A model generated the notes under the pieces. The model worked only from the letters and a program-made list of their open reading frames with translations. It did no database searches and was not told the origin of the DNA. From the NCBI GenBank assembly GCA_035578175.1, contig JAQMRL010000022.1, forward strand, positions 4,943,501 through 5,007,500: a DNA stretch of 64,000 nt, in the 5' to 3' direction. The DNA comes from Catonia carolina. Lineage: Eukaryota > Arthropoda > Insecta > Hemiptera > Achilidae. Each line of letters opens with the position of its first letter. The first letter of the stretch is position 1. Both the position numbers and the translations under genes were made by a program. Positions 10,579-22,642 of this stretch are shown piece after piece.

Positions 10579-11877
10579 ATGGCGGCGCCAACTGCCACTT
10601 CGCCTCAACCAGCCTCAACATCAACTGGGACACCCGCCCCTTCATCAACGTCAGCATCGATGGAGGTACATGAGGACGAATCTGGATTCACCACCGTCCA
10701 ACGAAAGCGTGTCCGGACGGACTCAGGTGGCATGTTACAAAATTCCACTCCTATTGCAATCTCACCCCCAGAAACGACCCCCCGTAGGAACAAAGTTCCT
10801 CCGTTCGTATTCCGCGCCCCTGCCAACTGGGCTGCACTTACAAAAATTCTCAACACCCACCTTTCGGAGTCATACAAGGTCACGACACGTGGCAACTCCT
10901 ACTCCTTGTTCACGAAGCACATTGGGGACTTCCAAAAGTGCAAGACTGTCCTCCTTTCGGAGGGCATAAACTTCCACACATATTATACGAATGAGCCTGA
11001 TGAGGTCAAGGTGGCAATCAAAGGGTTACACTCTTCGTTTCAACCCGAAGAGGTAAAACTGTTCCTCGCTGAGCGTGGTTTCGAGGTGAACCACTGCCAG
11101 AACATAACTGGCCGAGCTGGCAGGCCACTTAACGTATTCCTCGTTAAGTTGCGCAAATCACCTCGCTTCGAGGACATATACAAGGTCGATACGATCTTTA
11201 ACATTGAAGTGACCGTGGAGGCCTTCCGCCCACGGCCGGGTCTGCCACAATGTTTTAAATGTCAACGATACGGACACTCGTCCGTCAATTGCAACCATGA
11301 GTTGCGCTGCGTCAAGTGCGGCGGAAAGCACGACGCCGCTCAATGCGAAGGAAAGTTAATTGAACAGCCTCGTTGCTGTAATTGCAATGGCCAGCACCCT
11401 GCTAGTTACCGGGGGTGCCCATTGCACGTCCGGCTCCTTGCCGAGAGGCGCAAAGCTGCCGCCCAGACGACGGCCGCCCCCTCATCAGCTCCGTCTACCG
11501 CCAAGACCCAGGCGTCACAATCCCAGCCTTCTTCCTCTTCTTCCCCTCCTACTCAGAGGAGCTACAATAAGACGATCTACAAGAAGGCTCCTGTGCACAG
11601 GGCCACACCCAAGACTCAGTTTCCGACTTCTGAGTGGTCCCACCACTCAGTGCCATCCAAGCCGGTCTTTTCGGAAAGGGAGTTTCCGCCACTCCCGGCT
11701 AAAAAAGTCCCTCCTCAGGACAGCACTACATTCGATTTTACTAAGATTGTCCAGTTCCTAACCTCCCCTAAGTTTCTCGCTTGGGTGGCTAACATTCTTC
11801 CTCAACTCGCATCCATTAGCTCCGCCTCTGAAGCTTTCTCTGTCTTTGCCTCATCTCTGCCCTCCCTTCTCTTGTAA
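10579..11877 (+). CDS. Jockey-like LINE ORF1 protein (Gag-like nucleic-acid-binding protein)
   Basis: I choose the ATG at 10579 (MAAPTATS); an in-frame GTG lies 9 bases earlier. The protein of 432 residues has a low-complexity Pro/Thr/Ser N-terminus, a central region (about residues 70-200) typical of LINE ORF1 RNA-binding domains, then three zinc knuckles: CFKCQRYGHSSVNC, CVKCGGKHDAAQC and CCNCNGQHPASYRGC. A Ser/Pro-rich region and a hydrophobic tail follow. In this family ORF1 binds the element RNA and forms the RNP needed for retrotransposition. The frame is intact. It ends TAA at 11875-11877, sharing its last A with the ORF2 start codon, which suggests termination-reinitiation coupling. 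Confidence 0.9.
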   Translation: MAAPTATSPQPASTSTGTPAPSSTSASMEVHEDESGFTTVQRKRVRTDSGGMLQNSTPIAISPPETTPRRNKVPPFVFRAPANWAALTKILNTHLSESYKVTTRGNSYSLFTKHIGDFQKCKTVLLSEGINFHTYYTNEPDEVKVAIKGLHSSFQPEEVKLFLAERGFEVNHCQNITGRAGRPLNVFLVKLRKSPRFEDIYKVDTIFNIEVTVEAFRPRPGLPQCFKCQRYGHSSVNCNHELRCVKCGGKHDAAQCEGKLIEQPRCCNCNGQHPASYRGCPLHVRLLAERRKAAAQTTAAPSSAPSTAKTQASQSQPSSSSSPPTQRSYNKTIYKKAPVHRATPKTQFPTSEWSHHSVPSKPVFSEREFPPLPAKKVPPQDSTTFDFTKIVQFLTSPKFLAWVANILPQLASISSASEAFSVFASSLPSLLL

Positions 11878-14488
11878 TGCGTTTTCGCATTATGTCATGG
11901 AATGGCAATGGCATCCTTCGCAAACGTAACGATCTACTACGGGTACTGACGGATTACGACATTGACATTGCTCTTCTACAGGAAACTAAACTTCTACCTA
12001 CTACTCGCTTTCGCCTATCCCCCTACATTGTGTATCGTGTCGACCGCCCTGGCGCTGTCGCCCCGGCAGGGGGGGTAGCTATTCTAATACATAAAAGACA
12101 TGTTCATAACTTACTTGACACGGCCCCTATTCCTTCACTTGAACATGTCGCTGTTTCGGTGCCTCTCTTCTCGCGTCTGGTTACTTTCATTTCGGTTTAC
12201 CGCCCCCCGACTGCCCATTTCCACCCTGCAGCCCTTGCTACGCTCTTCGACCAACGTCAACCTGTGTTTGCAGCTGGTGATTGGAACAGCAAACACACGG
12301 ACCTCGGCTGCCGAACAACGAACCTTGCTGGTACCGAACTCCTATCCTTCCTCGAGCAGTCTCCTTTATCGTTAGCGCTCCATGTGCCTGACACCCCGAC
12401 TAGGGTGCCCCCAGTCACTCATCACTTTCCTGATATCCTTGACTATGCTATTTCTCTCGATCTCGCCTCCGCCCCTGACATCGATGTATTGCCCGAATTG
12501 AATTCTGATCACCTCCCGGTTCTGTTTACTTTCACGTCCTCGACTGCTCGTATTCCGGTCCCGCCTCCTTCTCTAAAGGTCTGCTGGCGTTCTTTCTATG
12601 CCTCAGTTGCCTCCGTACTCCCGCCTGAACCCCCTACTATTACCACAGTAACTGAGCTTGAGTCCCATCTTGATTCCCTCACTTCGATACTTTCCGATTC
12701 TACTGCCCAGAACTCACACCCACGCCCGCCTCGCACTAGGTCGTCACTTCCAACTGCTGTTAAAGCAGCAATCGCCGATAGACGTCGCTTTCGACGGCTC
12801 TGGCAGCGCACCAGAGATCCACATCATCGGGATCTATTCAACGGTGCCGCCGCCAGGTGCAAACTGCTACTCGATGGTCTCCGGTGTAGTCAGTGGGAGG
12901 ACTACCTTCATCGAGTAGCTGACGACGGAAGACCATGGGAGGCTACACGTCATTTGTTGTCGACCCAGAGGAAGTCGCATCCTCTGATGACACCTAATGG
13001 TTTGACTTATTCTGCGCAGGCGATTGCTGACACTTTCGCTTCGCATTTTGAACGACATTTTGTTGCCCCTCCGCCCATTCATCATGACCAGGATGAACTC
13101 ATTAATGACGAAGTCAACTTAATGCTTTCTGACCCTACACCCTGTCACATGCAGCCCTTCACAGAGGATGATGTCACCTCTGTAATTTCCTCGATCAACC
13201 CGCGTAAGGCCCCTGGTCCTGATAATGTCTCTGGATACGCCATCTTGAATTTCCCGCCAGATCTAAAGCTTCATCTTTTGGCAATTTTCAATGCAGTGTT
13301 GGCGCTGCAGCATTTCCCCTCTTCGTGGAAGGTTTCCAAAATCATTACTATTCTGAAGCCCCACAAACCTCCGACTGATCCCGAAAGTTATAGGCCAATT
13401 TCCCTTTTACCGATCCTGTACAAATTATTCGAAAGGCTTCTTCTCCCGCGCCTGCGTCCTGTTGTTGATTCTGTTCTTCCTCCTGAGCAATTTGGTTTTC
13501 GTCAAGGACACTCCACAACTACCCAACTCCTCCGCATCGTCACGGCACTTGTGGATGCCAGAAATTCCCACTGCGACACGACGGCTGTGCTGCTCGATTT
13601 TAGGGCTGCGTTTGACCGCGTCTGGCATGTGGGCCTCCTTTACAAGCTGGCACAATTTTTCCCCCCTCAACTGTACGCTTACTTCATTCCTACCTTATTG
13701 GGAGACAATTCCAAGTCTCTGTCACTATTCCTCAGTTCCACATGGTCATGTCCCCACTCACCCCTTCGTCCGCGGGTGTACCTCAGGGCTCGGTCCTTGG
13801 GCCCATCCTCTATCTTATGTACACCTTCGATTTCCCTGTCCGTGATTCAATCCAATTCGGACTGTTTGCCGATGACGCTATTCTGTACCGTCACGGCAGA
13901 TGCCTCCGCCTCAATTGCCGCGCGCTTCAAACTCAATTTTTAGACGTCACGAGCTGGTGTCGTGTCTGGAGACTGTCACTTAACCCCACCAAATGCGAAG
14001 CAATCCATTTTACATTAAAACGCAACGTTCCTCCGCCTCTACGATTGGAAGGGGAACTCCTCCCATGGCAGAACAGCGTCAGATATCTAGGGGTTAACCT
14101 AGATAAACGACTGACACTTCGGCAGCACATTGACAACAAGCTTAGCAAGGGTAGGGCCCTGTTCGCTTTACTCGTCCCTTTGTTCATTTCTACTGCATAC
14201 TCCTCAAAACTGAAACTTCTGATGTACTCCTCCATTCTACGTCCTTTCCTTTTGTACGGGTCGCCGGTATGGTGGCCCTTTCTCTCCAAGACCAACAAAA
14301 AACGTACTTCAGCATACCAGAACAAAGTCCTCCGTTGCATCACAAAGTTTCACTATCTTATCTCCAATCGCATCGTACACGAACACCTTCTCTTCCCCCC
14401 TATGGAGGACTTTATTTACAATACCTCGAAACGGCTCCACGACGCCGGGAAAACTGACGGACCCCAGATCATTCAGGACTTGTACTGA
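11877..14488 (+). pseudogene. Jockey-like LINE ORF2 (AP endonuclease and reverse transcriptase), one frameshift
   Basis: ORF2 opens at the ATG overlapping the ORF1 stop and begins MRFRIMSWNGNG. The endonuclease shows LQETKLLP, GDWNSKH and SDHLPVLF. The RT shows YRPISLLP, QFGFRQGHSTTTQLL, LLDFRAAFDRVWH, AGVPQGSVLGPILY and the catalytic FADD (codons at 13865-13876). The first frame ends at 13943, but homology leaves it near 13,690-13,710 and continues in the frame one base earlier to the stop at 14,488, consistent with a single-base deletion just before the AGVPQGS block. The C-terminal part includes KCEAIHF and YLGVNLDKRLT. Function if intact: nicking of target DNA and target-primed reverse transcription. 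As it stands it is broken, with all motifs otherwise present. Confidence 0.9.
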
Positions 14489-15114
14489 CGCCCACATCCG
14501 CCCGAAGGTTTGAGTTGCCACATTTTTATTCCGCCCTGTATTCCTCTTATATACCCATGCCCCTTCATCTACTTGTATGACTCACGCCCTCCAGTTGGTA
14601 GTAGTCCCCATGTTCCTATGCATAATCACTCCACTACGGTGAAAAGAGCCGCCATTTTAAATTATTAAACACTTAGAAAATAAAAGGCCGGTGATTATGC
14701 CAAACTCTACCCTTTCCGTCTCCCCTAAAATCATAAACTAACCCCTACCTAAAATTGTACCATTTGTCCACGTTAAGTACGGTGCGTGCCTTCCCCTCCT
14801 CAAGACAATAAAACTCCCACATAACTGAAAAAGGCCACTGAAAAACAAAAAAAAGAAAAGAGCCGCTCTTAAACCCACTTGTCCCTTAATATAAATTTTC
14901 ATCCACGAGTAACTTCTTAAAATACATTACCTCCTTTGAAGTCCCAGTCCCAATCCCGCAAGAGCCAGAATCCTATTTCCTAATTTTAAACTATAAAATT
15001 CCCCCTAAATTTCATGAGGTTGCAATTATTCGGTAAAATTGTTCCCCGAGCGACCAGGTGTTCCTTAACACGATGTCGCCATCATAGGGCTTCTCAGCCC
15101 TCTCAACCAGGATT

Positions 15115-16025
15115 CAGGATTCAGGGATTGCCTCATATTTGTAGTACGCAAACAATGGTTTATAAATAAACAGTATAATAAAATTAAAAAATGTTATTAA
15201 GAATTTACTTTCAAAATCTTTATCCATCAGCCGTAGGTCTAGAAAAGAATAACTTAAGAAGGTTTTTGTGTAAAACAAAATAAAAATATTGTGAAACATG
15301 ACTTTAATTTAATCTAATAAAAACATATAAAAAAATTGAGTTAAGCAAATTCAAAAAGCATATCTAATCTAAAATTACATTGTAATGACTATAAATTTAA
15401 TATTGTTACAGTACCGTTTACAATCAAAATTATTACCTTCTTATGACTTTAGATGAAAAGTGTTTCTGATGGTATTCTATTTTAGTAACGTTGTATTTGT
15501 GAGATGGTACCTCCGACGTGTCGATCTTGTAGCTGTATTATGATGTTAATTAATCTATAGTATGATGTTGATTTATTTATTAAACTGTATGATAATATTG
15601 ATTTTTAATGAAGTTGTATTATTATAAAATACTATAATATATTTTACGACATAACTTTCAATACACTTTACATATTATATGAACTCTTCAAGGTTAACCA
15701 TAAACCTTCCAGTTTACCGGTTGATCATACAGTGTCCAAGCTTCTAGTCAAAAACTATCGTCTCCCCAGTAACCTTCACTGAAACCGTTTTATTCAAGTT
15801 TGGCCAATCACGCACACTCTCTTAAATTTTTTAAACCAATGAGATTTGATAAACATTCAAATTGTTACGTGTAACTCACTACACCACACCTGCTTGTACG
15901 TGCCTTTAAAATAAAACCAAGTCATTAATTTAACACGATATATTGCTGTTATGATGTCGGCAATTTACCGCCAAACACTCATGTTACTAATATTAATTCA
16001 TGTATTTAAAATACCATTCTTTTCA
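15115..16025. other. AT-rich stretch, no gene seen
   Basis: Short frames only. AT-rich repeats of TATGATGTTGATTTA type near 15,540-15,600 are weak. Nothing assignable. Confidence 0.5.
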
Positions 16026-16027
16026 TC

Positions 16028-17278
16028 ACACTCTTTCTTCTTTCAGTGCGCTATCCGTTTCGGATGTTGGCGACCAGCATGGCAATTCTCACTTTGCTGA
16101 CAGCAATACGGAAAAGTTCAGCAGATGTCTTTCCGGTCCATTCCCTGAGGTTGTGTAGCCAGGATATTCTTCTTCTTCCTGGTCCTCTCGTTCCATCTAT
16201 TTTCCCTTGCACAATTAGCTGTATCAAAGAGTATCTGGACTCATTCCGCATGACGTGTCCCAAATACTGACGTTTACGGATCTTGATGGTGTTCAATATT
16301 TCTCTGGATTTCTTCATCCGTCTCAGAGCTTCTTCATTTGTTACATGCTCTGTCCATGATATTTTAAGCATTCTCCGGTACAACCACAATTCAAAGTCTT
16401 CTATACGTTTAATCATACTCCTGTTCAATGTCCATGTCTCTGCTCCATACAGCAAAATAGAGAAGATGTAGCACCTCAAAAGTCTGATTTTCGTTTCAAT
16501 GGTAAGATCATGGCTCCTGAAATCTCTGTTCATTTTATTGAAAGCAGCTGTTGCCCTTGCTATGCGATATTTAATCTCCTGTGCCATGTCCCAATTTTCA
16601 TTTATCATTGTTCCCAGGTACATTGTGTGTTTCACACGTTCTAATTGCTGGTTATTGACGAAAATTTTGGCATTGTCGTTTCTGTGCTTGTAGATCAACA
16701 TGAACTTCGTTTTCTTACTGTTGATATCAAGGCCATATTTGCAACGTACTGTGGCTATTTTGCTCACTAGATGCTGTAGACCTTCCTCACTATCGGCAAG
16801 TACTATGGTGTCATCCGCATACCTTATATTATTGATTCTCTCACCTTGAATTGGTATTCCGTGCTCCTCTTCACCATCCAATGCCTCTCTAAAAATCTGT
16901 TCCGAATAGCAGTTGAACAGCAATGGCGACAAGACACATCCCTGTCGGACTCCTCTTCTTATTCTTATCTCATCTGTTGTTTCGCCATCTACCCTCATTT
17001 TTGCTGTTTGGCCCCAGTACAAGTTTGTGATTATTCTCATGTCCTTTTCATCAATACCAGTTTGTCTCATTATTTCAACCATTTTTTCATGTTGTACACG
17101 GTCGAAAGCCTTCTGGTAATCAGTTAGGCAGCAATAAACATTACAGTTTACATCTCTGCATCTCTGGACCAAGACTTGCACAGCAAATAACGCTTCTCTG
17201 GTTCCAACTGCATTGACAATACCAAACTGATTCCGAGATATTTGCTCTTCACATCTCTTTGTAAATTCTCCTATGAAT
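16028..17278 (-). mobile_element. 5'-truncated RTE-like LINE with purine-triplet tail
   Basis: Minus-strand LINE fragment with an intact RT/C-terminal frame, then a short AGAAGAAAGAG-type tail after the stop (plus-strand 16,031-16,046). Homology begins at about 17,278, in the finger region of the RT, so endonuclease and 5' UTR are absent, the usual result of incomplete reverse transcription. No target-site duplication could be fixed. Confidence 0.8.
16051..17275 (-). pseudogene. RTE-like LINE reverse transcriptase, N-terminally truncated
   Basis: About 408 codons are open after an in-frame stop at the truncation point. Motifs in order are QFGIVNAVGTREALFA, DYQKAFDRVQHEKM, RRGVRQGCVLSPLLFN, the catalytic RYADDTIVLA, GLDINSKKTKFM, YLGTMI, LLYGAETWTL, LYRRMLKISWTEHVTNEE, YLGHVMRNE and the C-terminal GRRRISWLHNLREWTG, ending at TAG. 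This C-terminal signature is common in insect elements annotated as endonuclease/reverse transcriptase. I assign an RTE-like affinity tentatively. The frame has no internal stops and is therefore fairly young, but it lacks the endonuclease and cannot act alone. Confidence 0.85.
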
Positions 17279-17279
17279 T

Positions 17280-19500
17280 ATTTTGAGGAAAACTTTTAAA
17301 AGATGGCTCATGAGACTAATTCACACAGTGCATATCACACTCTTTAACACCTTTTAAATCTTAAGATTTCGTACGATTTAACTTTTTATTTAATTCCTCA
17401 ATATGTTTCTTAAAAGGAAAATAGGGACAGTTTTTTCCTAATCGGAAAAGTATTAATTAATTGCAAAACTCATTTGTTGTGGTACGTAATAGATAAAACT
17501 CTTCTTGAGTTCTGTTTCAATTATTACAAATACGTCAAATCTTTCCAAACTAGTTTAACTTAACTCACTATTTTGAATTATGCCAAAATGATGAGTAAAT
17601 TTTAATGAGAAATGGTGTCACGATATTTCATATGTAACCGCACTGGCACCCTTTTAAAGTTTATGTTGTTTGTATTATCTGTTTGCAAATTTCTAGAAAG
17701 TTAGATTAACAGCCTAAAAAGTGCACTGGTGAATCTTTAATCAGTCTTGTTCGAGAATTTGTGAAGTAAAGTTGAATAAAGTATACTGTCATTCAAAGTA
17801 TGACATTTTATTATTTTATAATAAAGAATCGAGTTTCTGTGACGCTAATTTTGTTTCACGTTAACTTATATACTGTAAACTTAATTAGTGAAATATTTTT
17901 TTATAGCCCGATGGAACGATGTAGTTTTGTTAGATTAATTAATTTATCTATTTATTCTGCAAGAAATATTTTGTCATTAGTATTACCTTATGTTAAAACA
18001 TCAGAAATTACAATATTTTCAACATTGGAGGTACATATGTATGGTTTCATATTAACTGATGTAAAATTCTCTTGGTTACATTTACAGCTACAAATAATCA
18101 GCTCAATTTCAAAAGCTGCTTAATGTTTGACTACATCGAATTACAATAGGCTTTATTTCTGTAGGTTGATAAATTGAGCAGAAAATGAATGCGTTTGTTA
18201 GGATTACAGGAGGATAGTAGCAACATTACAAAATAAAAGATATTAAAGAAGATAAATTTCATCTCATCATACGAAAAGTTCCCGTATTTCAACCAGCAGA
18301 ATAATTTCGTTTTACTTTCTTCGTTTATAAATAAATATGTTTTTACGTATTACCGCATTAGGGAATGTATAAAATTAAGACATTTGTTCAGATTTATGAA
18401 AAATATTTTAAATGTTTTGCGGAGATAACCTTAGTTCACGGCAATATTGTGCAACATTATTTTTAAATACTGTAGTAAACTTTTACTATATTCGTTCCGA
18501 TTCTCAATTGAGTGTCCTTTTCTCCTTATTGGTCATTCCTATAGTTCATTATTTTACTGAATTTCTGAGTTTTTGTATTCTATCAAAATCAGTTTTTAAA
18601 TTTTTAAATACTTGTACTCGGATCATCAGATTAGCTTCTCTGAAGGAAATGAATTAGTAGCCTACGTCTAAATCTTGTAGTTATTGAAATCAAGGTAGAA
18701 ATAAACCTCGGCGTTAACATGTTTTAAATAAAATTGTCGAAGGACTTCCTTTTTGCGTGGAACAACCGCTATTTATATCAAACCGTGTTCCTATGGCTTT
18801 TTCGGCCGTAAAGTAACATCATTTCTGGTGTTGCGTCAGCGTATTCACTACATCCCAAATAAGCATTAATTCAACCAAAAATGGCTTATCTAAACTTCAT
18901 TTCATAAATTATTACCTATTTCACTGTGTATATATATATATTTACAATTACCAATACTCATTATATCTAAAATCTTTACAATCGTAAAATTAGTTAATAC
19001 AAATGGTTAAATACAACATAATATCTACCAAAGTACTGAATTAGACGCATTTTAAGATACTTCGCATTTTAGATCTTGTTGTAGTTGCTATTATTTTTAT
19101 TAAACACTAAAAATCAAAGACTGGGTTCGTTTGGGATCTGGGTTTAATAAAAAAAACTTAAAAAATTAATTTTTATTTATAAAATTTAATATTTACTTTA
19201 ATGATTTTAACTTAGACTACTAACAATACAATTATGTTACGCAAAATAAATCGGTTACAAAGTTTAAAATAAACCAAACTTGCCTAACGATTGGATATAG
19301 CTCTTTAGAAATCAAAACAGTAATTGAGTTACCTGTCCACTATAATTTGTTACCACCTGTACGCTCTTACACTATTAACGGTGTTCAGAATCAGTCCTGT
19401 AACGACCTTTCATTACTGTAACTGTCCTTCCATTTACAATTCAACTATTGATTGACTGACTACAAAAGCGGTAACAGTTTTTTTTACCTGCTGTCTGACA
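17280..19500. other. AT-rich stretch, no gene seen
   Basis: Contains a few frames up to 107 codons with AT-biased composition and no recognisable domain. A short (TA)n occurs near 18,930. Confidence 0.5.
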
Positions 19501-19512
19501 GTTAATCTAGAC

Positions 19513-20033
19513 CAGTCGTTCCCAACCTGGGGGCGATCGCCCACTAGTGGGCGATTTGGGTTCGCAGGGGGGCGATAAATTTGTGGAGGGCGATGAGTAT
19601 TCAAAGACAGAAAAAATAAAACTGTACTACAGGGTAGAATCTTTACTGTCGCGGATACATGTTATTTTTACAAACAAATAGTTTAGTTTTTACAAACAAA
19701 TAAACTAAACTCTTTGTTGACATAGGAATGAAGAAAATTACAACCACAATATAACAACCTTCTAAAACAGGTTTTCTTCAACAGGCTTACAAAATAACCA
19801 ATTTTTATGGTCGAGCTCCTACACATGAGATGAAGAATTCTGGACACAACTGTTTTGGTTGATTATTTGTTGTGAACAATAATAAATCTTTTTTACAGAA
19901 TAACATACTTCATTATATTTTATCAACACATTACTTCAAATTAAATTAGGTATACGATGCTAAGAGATGGGGCGATAGGTGTAAGTCATCCTTCACAAAG
20001 GGGCGATGCCCCATAAAAGGTTGGAAACCACTG
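19513..20033. mobile_element. hAT-type MITE with perfect 8-bp target-site duplication
   Basis: The left end reads CAGTCGTTCCCAACCTGGGG. The right end, read inward on the minus strand, reads CAGTGGTTTCCAACCTTTTA. Both lead into GGGGCGAT-type subterminal motifs. The 521-bp element is bounded by ATCTAGAC at 19505-19512 and 20034-20041, an exact 8-bp duplication as expected for hAT transposases. No coding capacity is seen. The termini resemble the CAGTGGTTC-CAACC ends common among animal hAT elements. Confidence 0.9.
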
Positions 20034-20041
20034 ATCTAGAC

Positions 20042-21110
20042 CTATCGAAGACATTTTTCATTTTAGTGAAACATTGTAGGAGTAAAAATAAAAACAAACA
20101 TATTATCTGCTATTCTCGATTTCTTAGAACTCCTATTAAAATGACTTATTCCTTGCAGTTCACTATTTTTGTTCACACTCCACTCCATACAATATGCAAT
20201 TCTTGCAATAAACAACCTATTCCATCAACAGTTTCTGAAAAATTTTACAATACGTTATTTTTTTATTACAATTTTTATGATTTTTAAGTAATTATTAAAT
20301 TTTACGATTATTTTATGGTTTACTTTAATAAGTCTGTGTTTTGTTTTAGCAATAATAACTTCTAAAATGTTTTCTCATCCACCACTAAGTGATTCTTTAC
20401 TAGCATATGCTAGTCCTTTTCATCAAATCTTGCTTTAAATAGAGGGTATATTGAACCTTTTGCTTTTACATATGTACTATTTTTATAAAAGCACTTACTT
20501 ATCGTATCCTCTTCTTTTACAAGAATGCTCACAAAATTTCCCATTTTAATCTAATATATTTATGTAAATCTGACTTAGGATTTAATCCTACCACTTTCCA
20601 CGCCGTTTCACGAAAGACTGACGACTGCGTCGCTAGCTGCGAACAGATGTCAAGGCTGTCGTCGGTCGCTAAGACGACAAAAAATTTATTAGACGTCTAT
20701 GTCCAACTTTAAATACAACCGCCTGTGAACCAGTATTCCCTTTTTAACGCCATGTGCATTACTCTCATCTCTACTATAATTAATTTTATAGATTAAAAAG
20801 AACAGTCCCGACACTAACTGACCACAGCTCCCCAAGTAAAACATATCGTGGTTACAGTGATATACCTTCTACAACCATTGTTTTAATAGTTACGTTGAAA
20901 AATATACTACGCTTATGTTTGGTATCCTTATTTATAACCTCTTGAGGAAAGCAATGGGCAACTCACCTCGTTCCTTGTTATACTAACTAAAACCCCTTGG
21001 GGATCAAACGTTCCTTGCCGTTGACCTAAACAAGAGAAAAGTAAATATTTGCGACAATATAATGAAACATAATATTAAGTGATAAAAACATAAAATACTA
21101 AAAATTTTAA
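20042..21110. other. Stretch without a recognised gene
   Basis: AT-rich, with a modestly GC-richer patch at about 20,590-20,690. No frame or repeat that I can assign. Confidence 0.5.
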
Positions 21111-21120
21111 TTGTTAAAAA

Positions 21121-21478
21121 CTACAAGAGCACAGCCTTCCCAAGAATTTAAGCACATATGGCGCTTTCCCTATCGTGCAGAGCATAAAAATGTAGTAAAT
21201 GAGTTGATGTTTGAAAAAACTGTAGGAGCCGTTTTTTAAAAAATTGCCCGAATAAATTTCTACTTCCGGTTGATGAAAATGTTCGTGTCGGGTTCCATAG
21301 TGGTATTTAACTTGAGTTTGAATGTTGAACTTTGTACAATAATTCGTTCTTGACACATACAGAAACACAGACCAAACGCTAAAACCTTTATCGGTACGTG
21401 GGGCCTGAAAACTTGTATATCCGATGAAAACTGATTTCGAAACATCGACATGAAAATTATACTTTCCTCCCTATAGAT
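21121..21478 (+). repeat. R2 dispersed repeat, copy a
   Basis: Shares with the other R2 copies, in order, AGCCTTCCCAAGAATTT, GTAGGAGCC, CTACTTCCGGTTGA, the TAGTGGTATTTAA block, TTCGTTCTTGA, a CGCTAAAA block and a GGGGCCTGAAAAC-like block. No inverted termini or coding frame is obvious. The class is unknown. Confidence 0.65.
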
Positions 21479-21651
21479 AGTGCAAAATAAATTAAAAATG
21501 TAAGCTTACGTTTTTATTTTATTCATAGGATAATATACATTGTTATACAGATGTATCACACCACTTTAAATTAGTTCCTAACAGTAAAAATTAAAAACTG
21601 TTTTACTCTTTCTTGGTATTATTACAAAATATAGCCTGATTTTCTTAAGGA

Positions 21652-22271
21652 GAGCGCTGGGCAAAGCGTGCGTCTGCATTAGTGTAGTCTTCTATGTACT
21701 ACAATATTGCAGCGTATATTATCAACAATGGAATAGCATGCAAACAAAATACAATGGGTGTTGTAAAGTTTCAACAACACTCTGACTGTACATCTTACTG
21801 TTAGTTGGGGGGGGGGGGGCACGCCCCAGACCACACAGAGCGTGCCCATAGAACTGCAGTTTAGCTACCCAATCCTCACCTGCTTTGAGGTAACAGGCGC
21901 TGGCTGTAGCACCCCCGTGTGCTATTCGTAGTACACGGTTGTGCAAACATCCAACACAGAAAATCCATGTGTGGTAGAGCATATGCAAAGCATTAGCTGC
22001 GTAACGAGCTCGACGGTGACTCGTCCAACGTTTACACGAGTACTGAGGGGAGTGGGGCGCCCTGCGGACGTGACCGCACCCACTCATTTGGGTTGGCTTC
22101 TCAGGGGTTGTGGGTTCCTGGGTAGCGCTTTGGAGCCACTAGGCTGCTTAAACTCCTTCGGAATGGGCATAGCTGGCCGAGAGGTGTCCAGTAATGGATA
22201 GATAAATACGCATGTTGGTCGGAGGGGTGTGCGGGTCGAAGTCAAGTATGCGCATATGTAGTCCAGCGCTC
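21652..22271. other. GC-rich island with weak terminal inverted repeats
   Basis: About 620 bp of markedly higher GC than the flanks, including a run of 13 G at 21807-21819. GAGCGCTGG starts at 21652 and recurs inverted at the right end (22263-22271), with partial similarity continuing inward. No target duplication and no convincing protein. It could be a non-autonomous transposon or an LTR fragment; unresolved. Confidence 0.4.
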
Positions 22272-22472
22272 ACAGTAATTGGCTTGGTCTTTACCTATGT
22301 TGATTGTTAGAATTGTAGCTCTTCGGGAAGGTATAGAAGTTTTATTTTGGTATGTCATCTCCGTTGTTTCCCTGAAGCGCAAGTTGTCAAATAAAATGTT
22401 GTTCTTCTTTTTATTTACTTAAGAGCACGTTTGATAAATTTTTGATCTTTAGGTGATTTAGCAAAAATAAAG

Positions 22473-22642
22473 TTTTTTTTTTTTTTTTTAACGTCCGACT
22501 GTTCTGCAATTACTGCTAATGCAGACGGTGAATGATGAAATTATTTTTTGTAACGTATGAAAAAATGCCGTGCCTGAATGGGATTCGAACCCAAGACCGC
22601 ATGATGAGAGGCGAGCACGTTACCAACTTCGCCAATGCGGCC
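22473..22642 (-). mobile_element. tRNA-derived SINE, full-length copy
   Basis: Read on the minus strand it begins GGCCGCATTGGCGAAGTTGG, an RNA polymerase III A-box, followed by the B-box GGTTCGAATCCC, then a unique body and a 17-nt A tail (T run at 22473-22489). The head keeps D-arm and T-arm likeness but the acceptor halves no longer pair, so it is not a functional tRNA gene. Flanks contain A-rich sequence, so the duplication is uncertain. Confidence 0.85.

Larger units (their letters stand above)
10240..15110 (+). mobile_element. Nearly full-length Jockey-like LINE
   Basis: The element comprises a 5' UTR with a 24-bp tandem duplication at 10446-10493, ORF1, ORF2 overlapping ORF1 by one base, and a 3' UTR of roughly 600 bp. 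It is visibly GC-richer than its flanks. Both ends are approximate: no target-site duplication or clean poly(A) tail could be fixed, although AATAAA-like motifs and A-rich runs occur at 14,805-14,865. Only one lesion was found in the coding region, a frameshift near 13,700, so the copy is relatively recent. Confidence 0.85.

Noticed and set aside
17800..18123. 107-codon plus frame
   Set aside because: Hydrophobic, AT-driven composition without a domain or promoter context.
21722..22087. 121-codon minus frame in the GC island
   Set aside because: The frame reads through a poly-C run and follows base composition; no domain.
22564..22642. tRNA gene on the minus strand
   Set aside because: A- and B-boxes are present but the acceptor stem does not pair, and the sequence continues into a SINE body with an A tail.
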